A DNA stretch of 64,000 bases, taken from contig JALCNP010000011.1 in the NCBI GenBank assembly GCA_022649135.1, forward strand, positions 1 to 64,000, written 5' to 3'. Shown piece after piece: positions 33,435 to 41,406 of this stretch; within the stretch, counting starts at the first letter, position 1; every line of letters begins with the position of its first letter. The notes under the pieces are model-generated. The model had not been told where the DNA came from. It searched no databases and worked only from the letters and a program-made list of their open reading frames with translations. Made by a program: the position numbers and the translations under genes. Origin of the DNA: Bifidobacterium sp. GTDB taxonomy: Bacteria > Actinomycetota > Actinomycetes > Actinomycetales > Bifidobacteriaceae.

Positions 33435-34675
33435 GCCAGATCTCCTTTTTGCTTGAAATACTGCGCATAACGCCGTTTGTAAATCGAGAACATGTGACGG
33501 ATCATCAGCCAGCGCAGAGGATTCATGTCGCGGGAATACTCCAGCGTCGTCCCCCAGTCTCCCGAGGCCAGCATGGACAGGCCCCGACGCTTGTCGTCCC
33601 CGTCGCTGACATACCTGCGGAAGATGGAGCGGGGAATCTCCAGCCACAGTTTGGAGCCCCGGCCGAACAGCGTGTTTCCGTCGAAGACGGTGTCCTCCAC
33701 GAGATCGTCGACGAAGCATGCGGCGAGATTGAAACCGTTCAGGGTGACGAAATAGCTGCTTCGCCCCTGGCGCAGGTTGATCTCGAACAGTTTGTATTCG
33801 CCGTCGCGCTCGTCGAACTTCATGTCGAAGTTCGCGACGCCCTCATAGCCGATATCTTCCAGGAAGGCCTTGATCTCAGTGAAAAGCGTCTCGTTGTAGT
33901 CCGGGATGATGGCCGCGTAGTTCCCCACGGCCTCGGGGGTGGGGTCCTCGAGGAGGGGGTGGCCCAGAAACATCATGCGTACCCGGTGATGCTGGTCGAC
34001 ATAGGCGTTGAGCACCCTCATGCGCGAATCGTCGCCGGGTATGAAGTCCTGGATGACCATGGTGCCTTCATAGCCCGCGTCATAGGAGAGGTTGATGAGC
34101 ATGTCGAGCTCGACGGGATCCTCGATGATGAAGGCCTTCTTGCGCCCAGGGAAATCGATGTCCAGCCATGCCGCGCTGTCGGAGGGCTTCATGGCCACCG
34201 GATAGTCGAAGGGGAGGTCCTTGTAGTCGCCGCGGACCACGGCCTCGCGATCCATCACCACGGTTTTGGGGTGGGGAAGGCCGTGCTTCTCGCAGATCTC
34301 GTAGAACGTGTTCTTGTAGCTCAGCGCCCGGGTGAGTCGGGGATCCAGCGTGTTGAACACGAAGTAGCGTCTGAGCTCGTTGCCGCAGGCGCTGAGGAGA
34401 TTGGCGTAGGCGTCCCCGCAGGGAATCAGCAGCAGTGTCGTGTTGGGGTGCCGCATCGTCATGCGTTTGCCCAGGTCGAGCATGGTCGTGCGGAACGTAT
34501 CCAGTTCCGAGAACTTCGGCACGATGTTCACCTGGATGATGCTGCTGAATTTGGTGGGGGAGAGCTGGAAGTGAGCGAACGCTATCGACGTGATGCCGTA
34601 TTCCTCGTGAAAGGCGCGGGCCATGCCGTACGCGTTGATGTCGCTGCCGAGCAAAATCGGTTGGAACTGCTTCAT
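33431..34675 (-). CDS. ATP-grasp ligase, probable D-aspartate ligase
   Basis: The 414-residue ATP-grasp enzyme resembles the Enterococcus faecium D-aspartate ligase Asl(fm), which joins D-Asp to the side-chain amine of residue three of the peptidoglycan stem. Close matches, from memory of that family, include PILLGSDINAYGMARAFHE at the start, VIQDFIPGDDSRMRVLNAYVD, GHPLLEDPTPEAVGNYAAII, NFDMKFDERDGEYKLFEIN with metal-binding acids, and NLRQGRSSYFVTLNG. The C terminus is basic (NPLRWLMIRHMFSIYKRRY), perhaps for membrane contact. It lies between the MurE-like pair and the racemase in one leftward operon. The gene overlaps the racemase start by four bases. Confidence 0.87.
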   Translation of the reverse strand: MKQFQPILLGSDINAYGMARAFHEEYGITSIAFAHFQLSPTKFSSIIQVNIVPKFSELDTFRTTMLDLGKRMTMRHPNTTLLLIPCGDAYANLLSACGNELRRYFVFNTLDPRLTRALSYKNTFYEICEKHGLPHPKTVVMDREAVVRGDYKDLPFDYPVAMKPSDSAAWLDIDFPGRKKAFIIEDPVELDMLINLSYDAGYEGTMVIQDFIPGDDSRMRVLNAYVDQHHRVRMMFLGHPLLEDPTPEAVGNYAAIIPDYNETLFTEIKAFLEDIGYEGVANFDMKFDERDGEYKLFEINLRQGRSSYFVTLNGFNLAACFVDDLVEDTVFDGNTLFGRGSKLWLEIPRSIFRRYVSDGDDKRRGLSMLASGDWGTTLEYSRDMNPLRWLMIRHMFSIYKRRYAQYFKQKGDLA

Positions 34676-34810
34676 AATTATTTACCTTACCTCGAAGTCT
34701 GTGCGAAGGCGCGAGGATCCCTCGCGCTCCGGTGCGGTGCGGGCCGCGCGGGTCCGCCGCCATTCTCGCTGATCATGGTCGGTGGGCCCGCGTTCGCGCG
34801 CCCCGCGCGA

Positions 34811-36379
34811 TCATCTATCCGCCGCCCCCAACGCGCGGGCGAGAACGGTCGCATCCCCCGCGAAGGGCACCGACCGGCCCCGGACGATGTTGTGCTTCTC
34901 GCTGCCCTTGCCGATGACCAGTATGATGTTGAAGCGCTCCGGATGGCTCCGCGCATCCGCGACCGCCGCTTCGATCGCCTCCTCGCGGGGTATGACGATG
35001 CGCGCCTGTGCATGCGGATCGCTGACGTGGGAGAGCATCTCCAGGGCGATGCTGCCGGGATCCTCGAAATCGGGGTCGTCGGTCGTGAAGACGAAGGACT
35101 CGACGCCCCCCAACGCGCCGGCCACGATGCCCCTGCGGCGATCGAGGGCCTTTCCGCCGGTGGAACCCGAAACCAGGATGATGCGGGGGTTCCTGTTTGC
35201 GTATTCGCGTCGTATCTCCCGCACGAGGGCTTTGGTGCTGGCGTAGTTGTGCGCGAAATCCACGTATCCGACGAGGCCGTCGGCCCCTTCTATCTTCTCC
35301 ATGCGCCCGGGAACCTGCACGGTCTCGATTGCCGACAGGGCGGGGTCGGTGGGCAGGATTCCGGCCGCGAGAGCCAGTGCGATGGCCGCTACGGCGTTTT
35401 CCCGGTTGAATGCGCCGTGCATGGCGAGCCGGTAGGAGCCCACGGGTCTGTCCCTCTCCTCGACGCTGAAAAGCATCCCGTCGTGCGGATCCTCGGTTGC
35501 GGTGATGGTGGCGGGGGTGTGGTGGTGGTTGTCGTGCAGGGCGAAGGTGGTGGTGGGTATGCGTGCGGCGCGGGCGTCCTGGGCGATGAGGTCGGCGTGC
35601 TGGCAGTCGGCCCCGAGCACGAGGGCGCGGCTGTTGGCGGTGATGCGGCGCTTGCAGTACAGATAGTCCTCGAAGGTGGGGTGCTCGATGGGGCTGATGT
35701 GGTCGGGGCTGATGTTGAGGAAGGCCCCCACGTCGAAGGTCAGCCCGTAGACGCGCTCGACCTTGTAGGCCTGGGAGGAGACCTCCATGATCAGGTAGCG
35801 CATGCCGTTGTCGGCCGCGTCCCGCATCATGCGGAACAGGTCGAGGCTTTCGGGCGTGGTCAGCTCGGACTCGCGGTAGGTGCGGCCGTCCAGGCAGTTG
35901 TCCACGGAGGACAGGAGCGCGGCCCTGCCGTGGCTGTGGGCGTTGAGGATGGCCTGGGTGAAGTAGGCGGTGGTGGTCTTGCCCTTGGTTCCGGTGATGC
36001 CGATGAGGGTGAGGTCCTCCTGGGGGCGTCCGTAGAACTCGGCGGCGAGCAGGCTCATGGCCCGGCGCACGTCGTTGACGATGATGCCGGGGGCGCGGGT
36101 GTGGTCGGCGTAGCTGGTCTCGGCCACGTAGGCGGCCAGGCCCCTGTCGTCGACGCCGTCGAGGTATCGGGGCTCGAAGCGGCCCTTGATGAAGAGCATG
36201 GAGCGCGGGCCCACCCGCCGCGTGTCGTAGGTGACGGCACCGATGGGGTCCCGGTCGCCGTCCACGTCGTCGGCGTCGAGGGTCCACGTCCCGCCCGCGA
36301 TCACCTCGCGGAGCAGGCCGCACCCGCCCAGAAGATCAACTGCACGTGCAAGTGTCAATGCTGGCTGTGGCCTGTCCAT
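34811..36379 (-). CDS. MurE-like UDP-MurNAc-tripeptide synthetase, copy A
   Basis: The 522-residue Mur ligase should add the third amino acid to UDP-MurNAc-L-Ala-D-Glu. The N-terminal UDP-binding domain and central domain with the ATP loop IGITGTKGKTTTAYF are identical in amino acids and apparently in DNA to copy B, from 35499 to 36357. The remaining 230 residues differ: the region of the amino-acid-binding motif reads FTTDDPDFEDP, of the DDP type seen in Lys/Orn enzymes rather than the DNPR of diaminopimelate enzymes. The glycine-rich GSTGGKALDRRRG is kept. This supports Lys or Orn as substrate (inference). ATG 36379 follows a purine-rich site. It lies 136 bp from the ligase and follows copy B in the same operon. 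Confidence 0.85.
   Translation of the reverse strand: MDRPQPALTLARAVDLLGGCGLLREVIAGGTWTLDADDVDGDRDPIGAVTYDTRRVGPRSMLFIKGRFEPRYLDGVDDRGLAAYVAETSYADHTRAPGIIVNDVRRAMSLLAAEFYGRPQEDLTLIGITGTKGKTTTAYFTQAILNAHSHGRAALLSSVDNCLDGRTYRESELTTPESLDLFRMMRDAADNGMRYLIMEVSSQAYKVERVYGLTFDVGAFLNISPDHISPIEHPTFEDYLYCKRRITANSRALVLGADCQHADLIAQDARAARIPTTTFALHDNHHHTPATITATEDPHDGMLFSVEERDRPVGSYRLAMHGAFNRENAVAAIALALAAGILPTDPALSAIETVQVPGRMEKIEGADGLVGYVDFAHNYASTKALVREIRREYANRNPRIILVSGSTGGKALDRRRGIVAGALGGVESFVFTTDDPDFEDPGSIALEMLSHVSDPHAQARIVIPREEAIEAAVADARSHPERFNIILVIGKGSEKHNIVRGRSVPFAGDATVLARALGAADR
35499..36357. repeat. 859-bp direct repeat, left copy
   Basis: This stretch, the 5' half of MurE copy A, recurs at 37164-38022 at a constant offset of 1665 bp with no difference that I could find by comparing lines and two reading frames. 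The divergence at both ends is abrupt, suggesting a recent gene conversion or duplication tract. Confidence 0.85.
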
Positions 36380-36478
36380 ATGTGTCGGTTTCTTTTCTCT
36401 TCTTCGCAATCCGTCCGCGTGTCCGAGAGAACATAGTAGACAAACCCGGTTCAATCAGCAACCGGCCATGATGTATCT

Positions 36479-38029
36479 TCACACCGTACACAGGCGGCGT
36501 GCGATCGCGTCGTCGCCCTCGTAGGGCACATGGCGGTTGCGGTCCTTGATCCAACGCTCGTCCCCCTTGCCGATGACGAGCACGACGTTGCGGCGGTCCG
36601 CATGGGTCCGCGCGTTCCGGATCGCATCCTCGACGGCGGCGGTGCGGTCCAGGATGATCTCCGACTGCACATCGGGGTTGCGCACATGCGAGAGCATGGT
36701 CCGGCAGATGTCCTCGAAGGGTTCCGTGTCGGTGTCCTCGCTGGTGAAGACGAAACGGGCGATCCGGTCTTCGCAGGCCCTGACGATCTCCTCGCGCCTC
36801 CCGTACGCCTTGTTTCCGGCGGCTCCGGTGACCATCGTGATGCGCGGGTCGTCGCTTCCGAAACGTTCCTGGACGAAATCGAGAAGCGCCGTCACCGAGC
36901 TGTAGTTGTGCGCGTAGTCCACGATCACCAGTGTCGGGGACTGCGCGTCGCTGAACTCCTCCATGCGTCCCGCGATGCGCACCTTCTCCATGGCGTGCAG
37001 GGATTGGGGGTCCTCGGCGTCCACGCCCAGTTCGTGGACGATGCATACGGCGGCCGCCGCGTTCGCATAGTTGAATGCACCGTCGATGGACAGGCTGAAC
37101 GTCGCGTCGCTGCCGTTGCGCGTCCTGATGGTGCAGGAGTTGTGCGTGATGTCCAGCTGACGGGCGGTGATGGTGGCGGGGGTGTGGTGGTGGTTGTCGT
37201 GCAGGGCGAAGGTGGTGGTGGGTATGCGTGCGGCGCGGGCGTCCTGGGCGATGAGGTCGGCGTGCTGGCAGTCGGCCCCGAGCACGAGGGCGCGGCTGTT
37301 GGCGGTGATGCGGCGCTTGCAGTACAGATAGTCCTCGAAGGTGGGGTGCTCGATGGGGCTGATGTGGTCGGGGCTGATGTTGAGGAAGGCCCCCACGTCG
37401 AAGGTCAGCCCGTAGACGCGCTCGACCTTGTAGGCCTGGGAGGAGACCTCCATGATCAGGTAGCGCATGCCGTTGTCGGCCGCGTCCCGCATCATGCGGA
37501 ACAGGTCGAGGCTTTCGGGCGTGGTCAGCTCGGACTCGCGGTAGGTGCGGCCGTCCAGGCAGTTGTCCACGGAGGACAGGAGCGCGGCCCTGCCGTGGCT
37601 GTGGGCGTTGAGGATGGCCTGGGTGAAGTAGGCGGTGGTGGTCTTGCCCTTGGTTCCGGTGATGCCGATGAGGGTGAGGTCCTCCTGGGGGCGTCCGTAG
37701 AACTCGGCGGCGAGCAGGCTCATGGCCCGGCGCACGTCGTTGACGATGATGCCGGGGGCGCGGGTGTGGTCGGCGTAGCTGGTCTCGGCCACGTAGGCGG
37801 CCAGGCCCCTGTCGTCGACGCCGTCGAGGTATCGGGGCTCGAAGCGGCCCTTGATGAAGAGCATGGAGCGCGGGCCCACCCGCCGCGTGTCGTAGGTGAC
37901 GGCACCGATGGGGTCCCGGTCGCCGTCCACGTCGTCGGCGTCGAGGGTCCACGTCCCGCCCGCGATCACCTCGCGGAGCAGGCCGCACCCGCCCAGAAGA
38001 TCAACTGCACGTGCAAGTGTCAGAGCCAT
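36479..38029 (-). CDS. MurE-like UDP-MurNAc-tripeptide synthetase, copy B
   Basis: The 516-residue paralogue of copy A is the first gene of the operon. Its UDP- and ATP-binding part (LTLARAVDLLGG to TPATITA) is identical to copy A, including the ATP loop GTKGKTTT and the carbamylated-Lys region YLYCKRRITAN. The C-terminal third differs: VTGAAGNKAYGRREEIV replaces the expected charged GGDRD-type loop, and the specificity region reads FTSEDTDTEPFEDI, unlike DNPR (diaminopimelate) or DDP (Lys) types. It could therefore use a different amino acid or a modified precursor, or be regulatory. A GAAAGG site precedes ATG 38029. Which copy is the housekeeping MurE cannot be told from this window. Confidence 0.83.
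   Translation of the reverse strand: MALTLARAVDLLGGCGLLREVIAGGTWTLDADDVDGDRDPIGAVTYDTRRVGPRSMLFIKGRFEPRYLDGVDDRGLAAYVAETSYADHTRAPGIIVNDVRRAMSLLAAEFYGRPQEDLTLIGITGTKGKTTTAYFTQAILNAHSHGRAALLSSVDNCLDGRTYRESELTTPESLDLFRMMRDAADNGMRYLIMEVSSQAYKVERVYGLTFDVGAFLNISPDHISPIEHPTFEDYLYCKRRITANSRALVLGADCQHADLIAQDARAARIPTTTFALHDNHHHTPATITARQLDITHNSCTIRTRNGSDATFSLSIDGAFNYANAAAAVCIVHELGVDAEDPQSLHAMEKVRIAGRMEEFSDAQSPTLVIVDYAHNYSSVTALLDFVQERFGSDDPRITMVTGAAGNKAYGRREEIVRACEDRIARFVFTSEDTDTEPFEDICRTMLSHVRNPDVQSEIILDRTAAVEDAIRNARTHADRRNVVLVIGKGDERWIKDRNRHVPYEGDDAIARRLCTV
37164..38022. repeat. 859-bp direct repeat, right copy
   Basis: The right copy of the repeat shared with 35499-36357. It covers codons 3 to about 288 of MurE copy B. 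Recombination between the copies would delete 1665 bp and fuse the copy B start to the copy A C-terminal domain, leaving one intact chimaeric ligase gene. Confidence 0.85.
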
Positions 38030-38153
38030 GATGATGTACCTTTCGTAGAAATCACAACTCGAATATCGTAAAAAGGGCGATGAGGAGAATTCGGATGGAA
38101 CTCCGGGGAAACGCTGGTGTTTTGCTGAAAGTTGTCGATGTGCGGCCGCCGCG

Positions 38154-38894
38154 TTACAGCCAGGTGTCGTGGATGGGCCGCCGGCCCCGACCGGCGAGCC
38201 AGCGGTTGAAGGAATCCTGCCATTGGGTGTGCGCCTCGCGCTGCCATGCCATCAGCTCGCCGACGGTGAGTCTGGCCACCTGCGGGTACAGGGTGCTCAT
38301 TGCGGGCAGCAGATCGACGGCGGCCACCGTGTCCGCGGTGGCGTTATGGAAATCGCCCAGGGGCTCGACCCCGTAGTATCGCGTCGTGTATTCCAGGGTT
38401 CTTTTCCCGGCGCGTTTGGAAACCGCCCGGTCGATGACCAGCGGATCGACGACCACGAGATCGTCCAGCGACGGAAGGTTCCAGCGTTCCAGATCCCCGT
38501 CGAGCATACGCACGTCAAAAGGCGCGTTATAGGCGAGCAGGGGGATGCGTTTGCGTTGCGCCAGGGAGATGATGCCCCGTATGTCGGCAAGTGCGTCGTG
38601 CGGCTCCTGGCCGTGGCTGGACAGGAAGGCGTCGCTGAATCCGTTCACCTCGCTCGCCTTGGGATTCATGGGGCGATGGGGATTGATGATCCATTCGGCC
38701 GTCACGTCGTTGTTGTGGGCGTGGTCCGGGTCCCGAAGCACCAGCGTCGCCGAGACGATGGCGTCGCTGGTGGGGCGTGTGCCCGTCGTCTCCGTGTCGA
38801 AGCCCAGAAGCCATGACTGCGAAAGGGGGGTGATGTCGTTCTGATCCGGAGCCAGGGAGATGGCGTCGGCGAACGACCGCATCGAAAAAGTCAT
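38154..38894 (-). CDS. 3'-5' exonuclease, DnaQ/DEDDh family
   Basis: A 246-residue RNase T/DNA polymerase III epsilon-like exonuclease. The four DEDDh motifs are present: Exo I LLGFDTETTGTRP (Asp, Glu), Exo II LLAYNAPFDVRML (Asp) and Exo III with HNATADTVAAVDLL (His and Asp). The rest of the chain is ordinary for actinobacterial homologues, with no extra domain. It could proofread, degrade small DNA or mature RNA. The start at ATG 38894 puts the catalytic strand near residue 30 and has a GGGG-type site. The open frame continues far upstream but without a plausible start. It is upstream of and in the same direction as the MurE-like operon, and divergent from the sigma factor gene. Confidence 0.87.
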   Translation of the reverse strand: MTFSMRSFADAISLAPDQNDITPLSQSWLLGFDTETTGTRPTSDAIVSATLVLRDPDHAHNNDVTAEWIINPHRPMNPKASEVNGFSDAFLSSHGQEPHDALADIRGIISLAQRKRIPLLAYNAPFDVRMLDGDLERWNLPSLDDLVVVDPLVIDRAVSKRAGKRTLEYTTRYYGVEPLGDFHNATADTVAAVDLLPAMSTLYPQVARLTVGELMAWQREAHTQWQDSFNRWLAGRGRRPIHDTWL

Positions 38895-38969
38895 GTCCCC
38901 ATTGTGCGCCGGTAAAACGACAAACGGCGGTGCGACATGCACGCGGGAAACCCCCGCCGTGAGAATAGA

Positions 38970-39674
38970 ATGGTGTGCGTGACGAACGAGCAGACAGAGA
39001 CGGTGGAGCATAAGCGCAGGCGCTTTGAGGAGCTTGCCATGCCCGCTGTGAACGTGCTGTACCGGCAGGCAATGAAGCTGACGAACAACACGCAGGATGC
39101 GCAGGATCTTGTGCAGGATACGTTCGAGCGCGGGTTCAAGGCGTTTGACAGCTTCCAGGAGGGAAGCAACTTCGAGGCGTGGATGACGACGATCGAACGA
39201 AATTCGTTCTTCAACCAGTATGCGAAGTCGAAGCGGCGGCCGCAGAGGGCGAACGATTCCACGGGGGAGTATGACGACTGGGACATCTATTCGGCTGCCG
39301 AGCATTCCGCGGAAGGACTCAAATCCGCGGAACAGGAGTATCTTGACGCCTTCGCCCCGCAGGAGATCATGGCGGCCCTGGCCTCTCTTCCCGCCGACCG
39401 GCGACAGGTGTTCATCGATGCCGCCATTGATGGGAAGAGCTACAGCCAGGTTGCCGCCGAGCAGGGGGTGAAGATTGGCACGGTGATGAGTCGCCTGAGC
39501 CGTGCGAGGGCGCAGCTCAAGCGTGAACTTGCACAGTATGCCGCGGAGCGCGGCTACGCCAAGGCTCGAACCTCGCTGCCGCGTTCACCGTCCGCGAACC
39601 GCGAAGACGGCGGGACCGTCCATAATGGGAGTGAGTCCAGTCAGGTCGCATATAAGGAGCGGTTGCATGAGTAA
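38970..39674 (+). CDS. ECF sigma factor (SigH/SigR-like)
   Basis: The 234-residue protein is an extracytoplasmic-function RNA polymerase sigma factor of the SigH/SigR group. Region 2 reads LYRQAMKLTNNTQDAQDLVQDTFERGFKAF and NFEAWMTTIERNSFFNQYAKSKR, and region 4 reads ALASLPADRRQVFIDAAIDGKSYSQVAAEQ followed by GTVMSRLSRARAQLKRELA, the helix-turn-helix for the -35 element. A basic, low-complexity tail of about 40 residues follows. Related factors respond to disulfide or redox stress under a zinc anti-sigma partner. The ATG at 38970 is preferred over 38937. Its stop overlaps the next gene by 8 bp, the usual sigma/anti-sigma arrangement. Confidence 0.9.
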   Translation: MVCVTNEQTETVEHKRRRFEELAMPAVNVLYRQAMKLTNNTQDAQDLVQDTFERGFKAFDSFQEGSNFEAWMTTIERNSFFNQYAKSKRRPQRANDSTGEYDDWDIYSAAEHSAEGLKSAEQEYLDAFAPQEIMAALASLPADRRQVFIDAAIDGKSYSQVAAEQGVKIGTVMSRLSRARAQLKRELAQYAAERGYAKARTSLPRSPSANREDGGTVHNGSESSQVAYKERLHE

Positions 39675-39999
39675 GCAGGTTGAGCACCATAGCGAGATCT
39701 CCGTAACGCGGCGCATCGGCGCGGGCTTGGATCGCACGGACATTCAGGTCACCCATATGAGCGTGACCCGGTTCGGCGCCGACGACCCTGCCGATGATGA
39801 TGAGGAGCCGCAGGGCTTCGATCCCGATTCCTGCTGCGATGATGTGGAGAAGGCCCTGATCGCTTCGTTGCGAGCCTATCTGCGCCCCCAGGTCGCTCCC
39901 CGCTGCCTGTTCACCCGGTTGGAGGCGACGCTGGACAAGTGCTGCCTGCGCGAGGAGCGGGGCATGGAGTCCCCCTGGCCGGGAAGAGCCGACGTGTAA
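39667..39999 (+). CDS. Putative anti-sigma factor partner (RsrA-like, degenerate)
   Basis: The 110-residue product starts 8 bp before the sigma factor stop, the arrangement of RsrA-type zinc anti-sigma factors. The central segment DPDSCCDDVEKALIASLRAY corresponds in spacing to the first Cys and amphipathic helix of RsrA, and CLFTRLEATLDKCC to its second part, but the diagnostic HxxxCxxC zinc motif is absent: the His is missing and the cysteines are CC pairs. It may bind metal differently or sense redox through those pairs. The N-terminal 50 residues are acidic and low-complexity. Identification rests mainly on context. Confidence 0.65.
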   Translation: MSKQVEHHSEISVTRRIGAGLDRTDIQVTHMSVTRFGADDPADDDEEPQGFDPDSCCDDVEKALIASLRAYLRPQVAPRCLFTRLEATLDKCCLREERGMESPWPGRADV

Positions 40000-40033
40000 T
40001 CGCGTCAGGGGATGGCCGCAGTCGCGAAATACA

Positions 40034-40081
40034 CGAGGGGCCGGGATCCGCAGGATTGTTCCTGCGGATCCCGGCCCCTCG
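40034..40081. terminator. Strong 22-bp hairpin after the sigma operon
   Basis: Arms 40034-40055 and 40060-40081 are perfectly complementary (core GGGGCCGGGATCC) with a 4-base loop. It lies 34 bp after the anti-sigma stop and before the convergent bL37 gene, so it likely terminates transcription of the sigma operon. It lacks a T-tract. Confidence 0.7.
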
Positions 40082-40201
40082 GCGCTGGTGCCGTGCGGCG
40101 CCGAAGCCTATCCTCCGTTCGCGTCATCCGTCGCCGGTGATGTCCCCGCCCCTTCCGTGGGGAAGAGGGGATGCATCCGGGTCAGGGGACGATGACGGGA
40201 A

Positions 40202-40276
40202 TCAGGCGTTCGGCCTTTTGCCGTGGTTGGCGGCCTTCTTGCGGCGATCCTTGCGCTTACGTCCGCGCATGCCCAT
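40202..40276 (-). CDS. Ribosomal protein bL37 (24 residues)
   Basis: This very short gene encodes a Lys/Arg-rich 24-residue protein beginning MGMRGRKRK and ending ANHGKRPNA. It matches actinobacterial bL37, a small protein of the 50S subunit seen in mycobacterial ribosome structures. A perfect AAAGGAG ribosome-binding site lies eight bases upstream, strong support for real translation. It is often missed because of its length and stands alone here, between the sigma operon and the aldose epimerases. The symbol is not standardised, so none is given. Confidence 0.85.
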   Translation of the reverse strand: MGMRGRKRKDRRKKAANHGKRPNA

Positions 40277-40352
40277 AATGGACTCCTTTACTCACGATTG
40301 ATAAGCCTACGGGATTATCGCACATGTGTGCGACTTGCCGCAAGTCGCGGTC

Positions 40353-41303
40353 TCAGATGTCCTCGGCCCGATAGGTGATGGTCGTCGCATAATCCTCTCC
40401 CGGCCGCACCCTCACGAGATTTTTCCCGCTGCGGAAGGCGTCGGCGTAGGCAGTCATCGGTTCGACCGCCACGCCGGCCTGGTGGATGCCTTCGGGGAAT
40501 CCCGTTCCCGTGCATATCTGCCAGGCGTTGATCGTCTCGTCTCCGGTCAGGGTGACCTTCAGACCATCGGGTCGGGTGAAGACGGCTGAGGTGCCGCCGT
40601 GCGCATCGCGCTCCACCCCGGTCCACGCGTCGTCGAAGACGTGGTTGAGCAGCGCGGGATTCGAGCGGAGGTCGAAGGGTGTGCCGTCCACCGGCTCCTC
40701 TCCGGTCGGCAGCAGTCGTGCGTCCACGGTGACGTGTCGTGCACAGTGCAGCTCCACTCGGCAACGGTCGTTGTCCGCGTCGATCGCATCGCCGGTGGCG
40801 TGGCCTCCGTTGGAGAGCCAGGGGTGTATCCCGAACGCCCATGGGGCCTCGACGGAATCGTCGTTGTGCACGCGGACGGTCTGCGACAGTCCCCGCTCGC
40901 TCAGCGCGTAGGTGGCCGTCACGGTGATGTCGAAGGGGTACCCGGCGAGGTCGGGGGCCCTCCACGACAGGGTGACGTGCGATTCGCCGAGGTCCTCGAG
41001 CTTCCACATGTATCGATATGAATACCCGTGCAGCGCCGTATGCCGGTCGACCTCGTCGATCGGCATCTGATAGGTGGTTCCGTTGAACTCATAGGAGCCA
41101 TCCTTCACGCGGTTGGGGTACGGGGTGAGTATCCAGCCGTTGCTGCACGGGATAAGCCGGTCGGGGTCGAAGGGGACGACGATGTCCCTGCCCTTCCAGG
41201 TCAGCCTGCGCAGGCTGGCTCCCAGTTCGGTGACGGTCGCCCGCCATTGGCCTGCGCTGATGGCGTACTGGTTGCCCGTTCGTGGTTTTCTTGGTGTTGA
41301 CAT
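40353..41303 (-). CDS. Aldose 1-epimerase family protein, copy 1
   Basis: A 316-residue galactose-mutarotase-like protein. The beta-sandwich landmarks are TELGASLRRLTW at the start, LTPYPNRVKDGSYEFNGTTYQMP, HTALHGYSYRYMW with the catalytic His, AFGIHPWL with the second His, and a late GIHQAGVAVEPMTAYADAF containing the acidic residue expected near the end. It should interconvert alpha and beta anomers of a hexose or act as a glucose-6-phosphate 1-epimerase. It starts at ATG 41303 with an AAAGGA site. The gene immediately upstream is a paralogue (copy 2), about 100 bp away in the same direction, so they are probably co-transcribed. Confidence 0.87.
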   Translation of the reverse strand: MSTPRKPRTGNQYAISAGQWRATVTELGASLRRLTWKGRDIVVPFDPDRLIPCSNGWILTPYPNRVKDGSYEFNGTTYQMPIDEVDRHTALHGYSYRYMWKLEDLGESHVTLSWRAPDLAGYPFDITVTATYALSERGLSQTVRVHNDDSVEAPWAFGIHPWLSNGGHATGDAIDADNDRCRVELHCARHVTVDARLLPTGEEPVDGTPFDLRSNPALLNHVFDDAWTGVERDAHGGTSAVFTRPDGLKVTLTGDETINAWQICTGTGFPEGIHQAGVAVEPMTAYADAFRSGKNLVRVRPGEDYATTITYRAEDI

Positions 41304-41406
41304 GGTGTTCTTTCCTTTCGGACGGTGATGCGTCGCTTGCTGATGTTCCCGGATGCCCGGGCGCCGCGGCACGCCGGTGCGCCGCGGCCTGTTACCGCTC
41401 ACAATT

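Noticed and set aside
36336-37988. Open frame of 550 codons in another frame of the MurE-like copy B
   Set aside because: The Arg/Pro/His-rich translation is a shadow of the true gene. It was useful only because its identity with the same frame in copy A confirms the DNA-level repeat.
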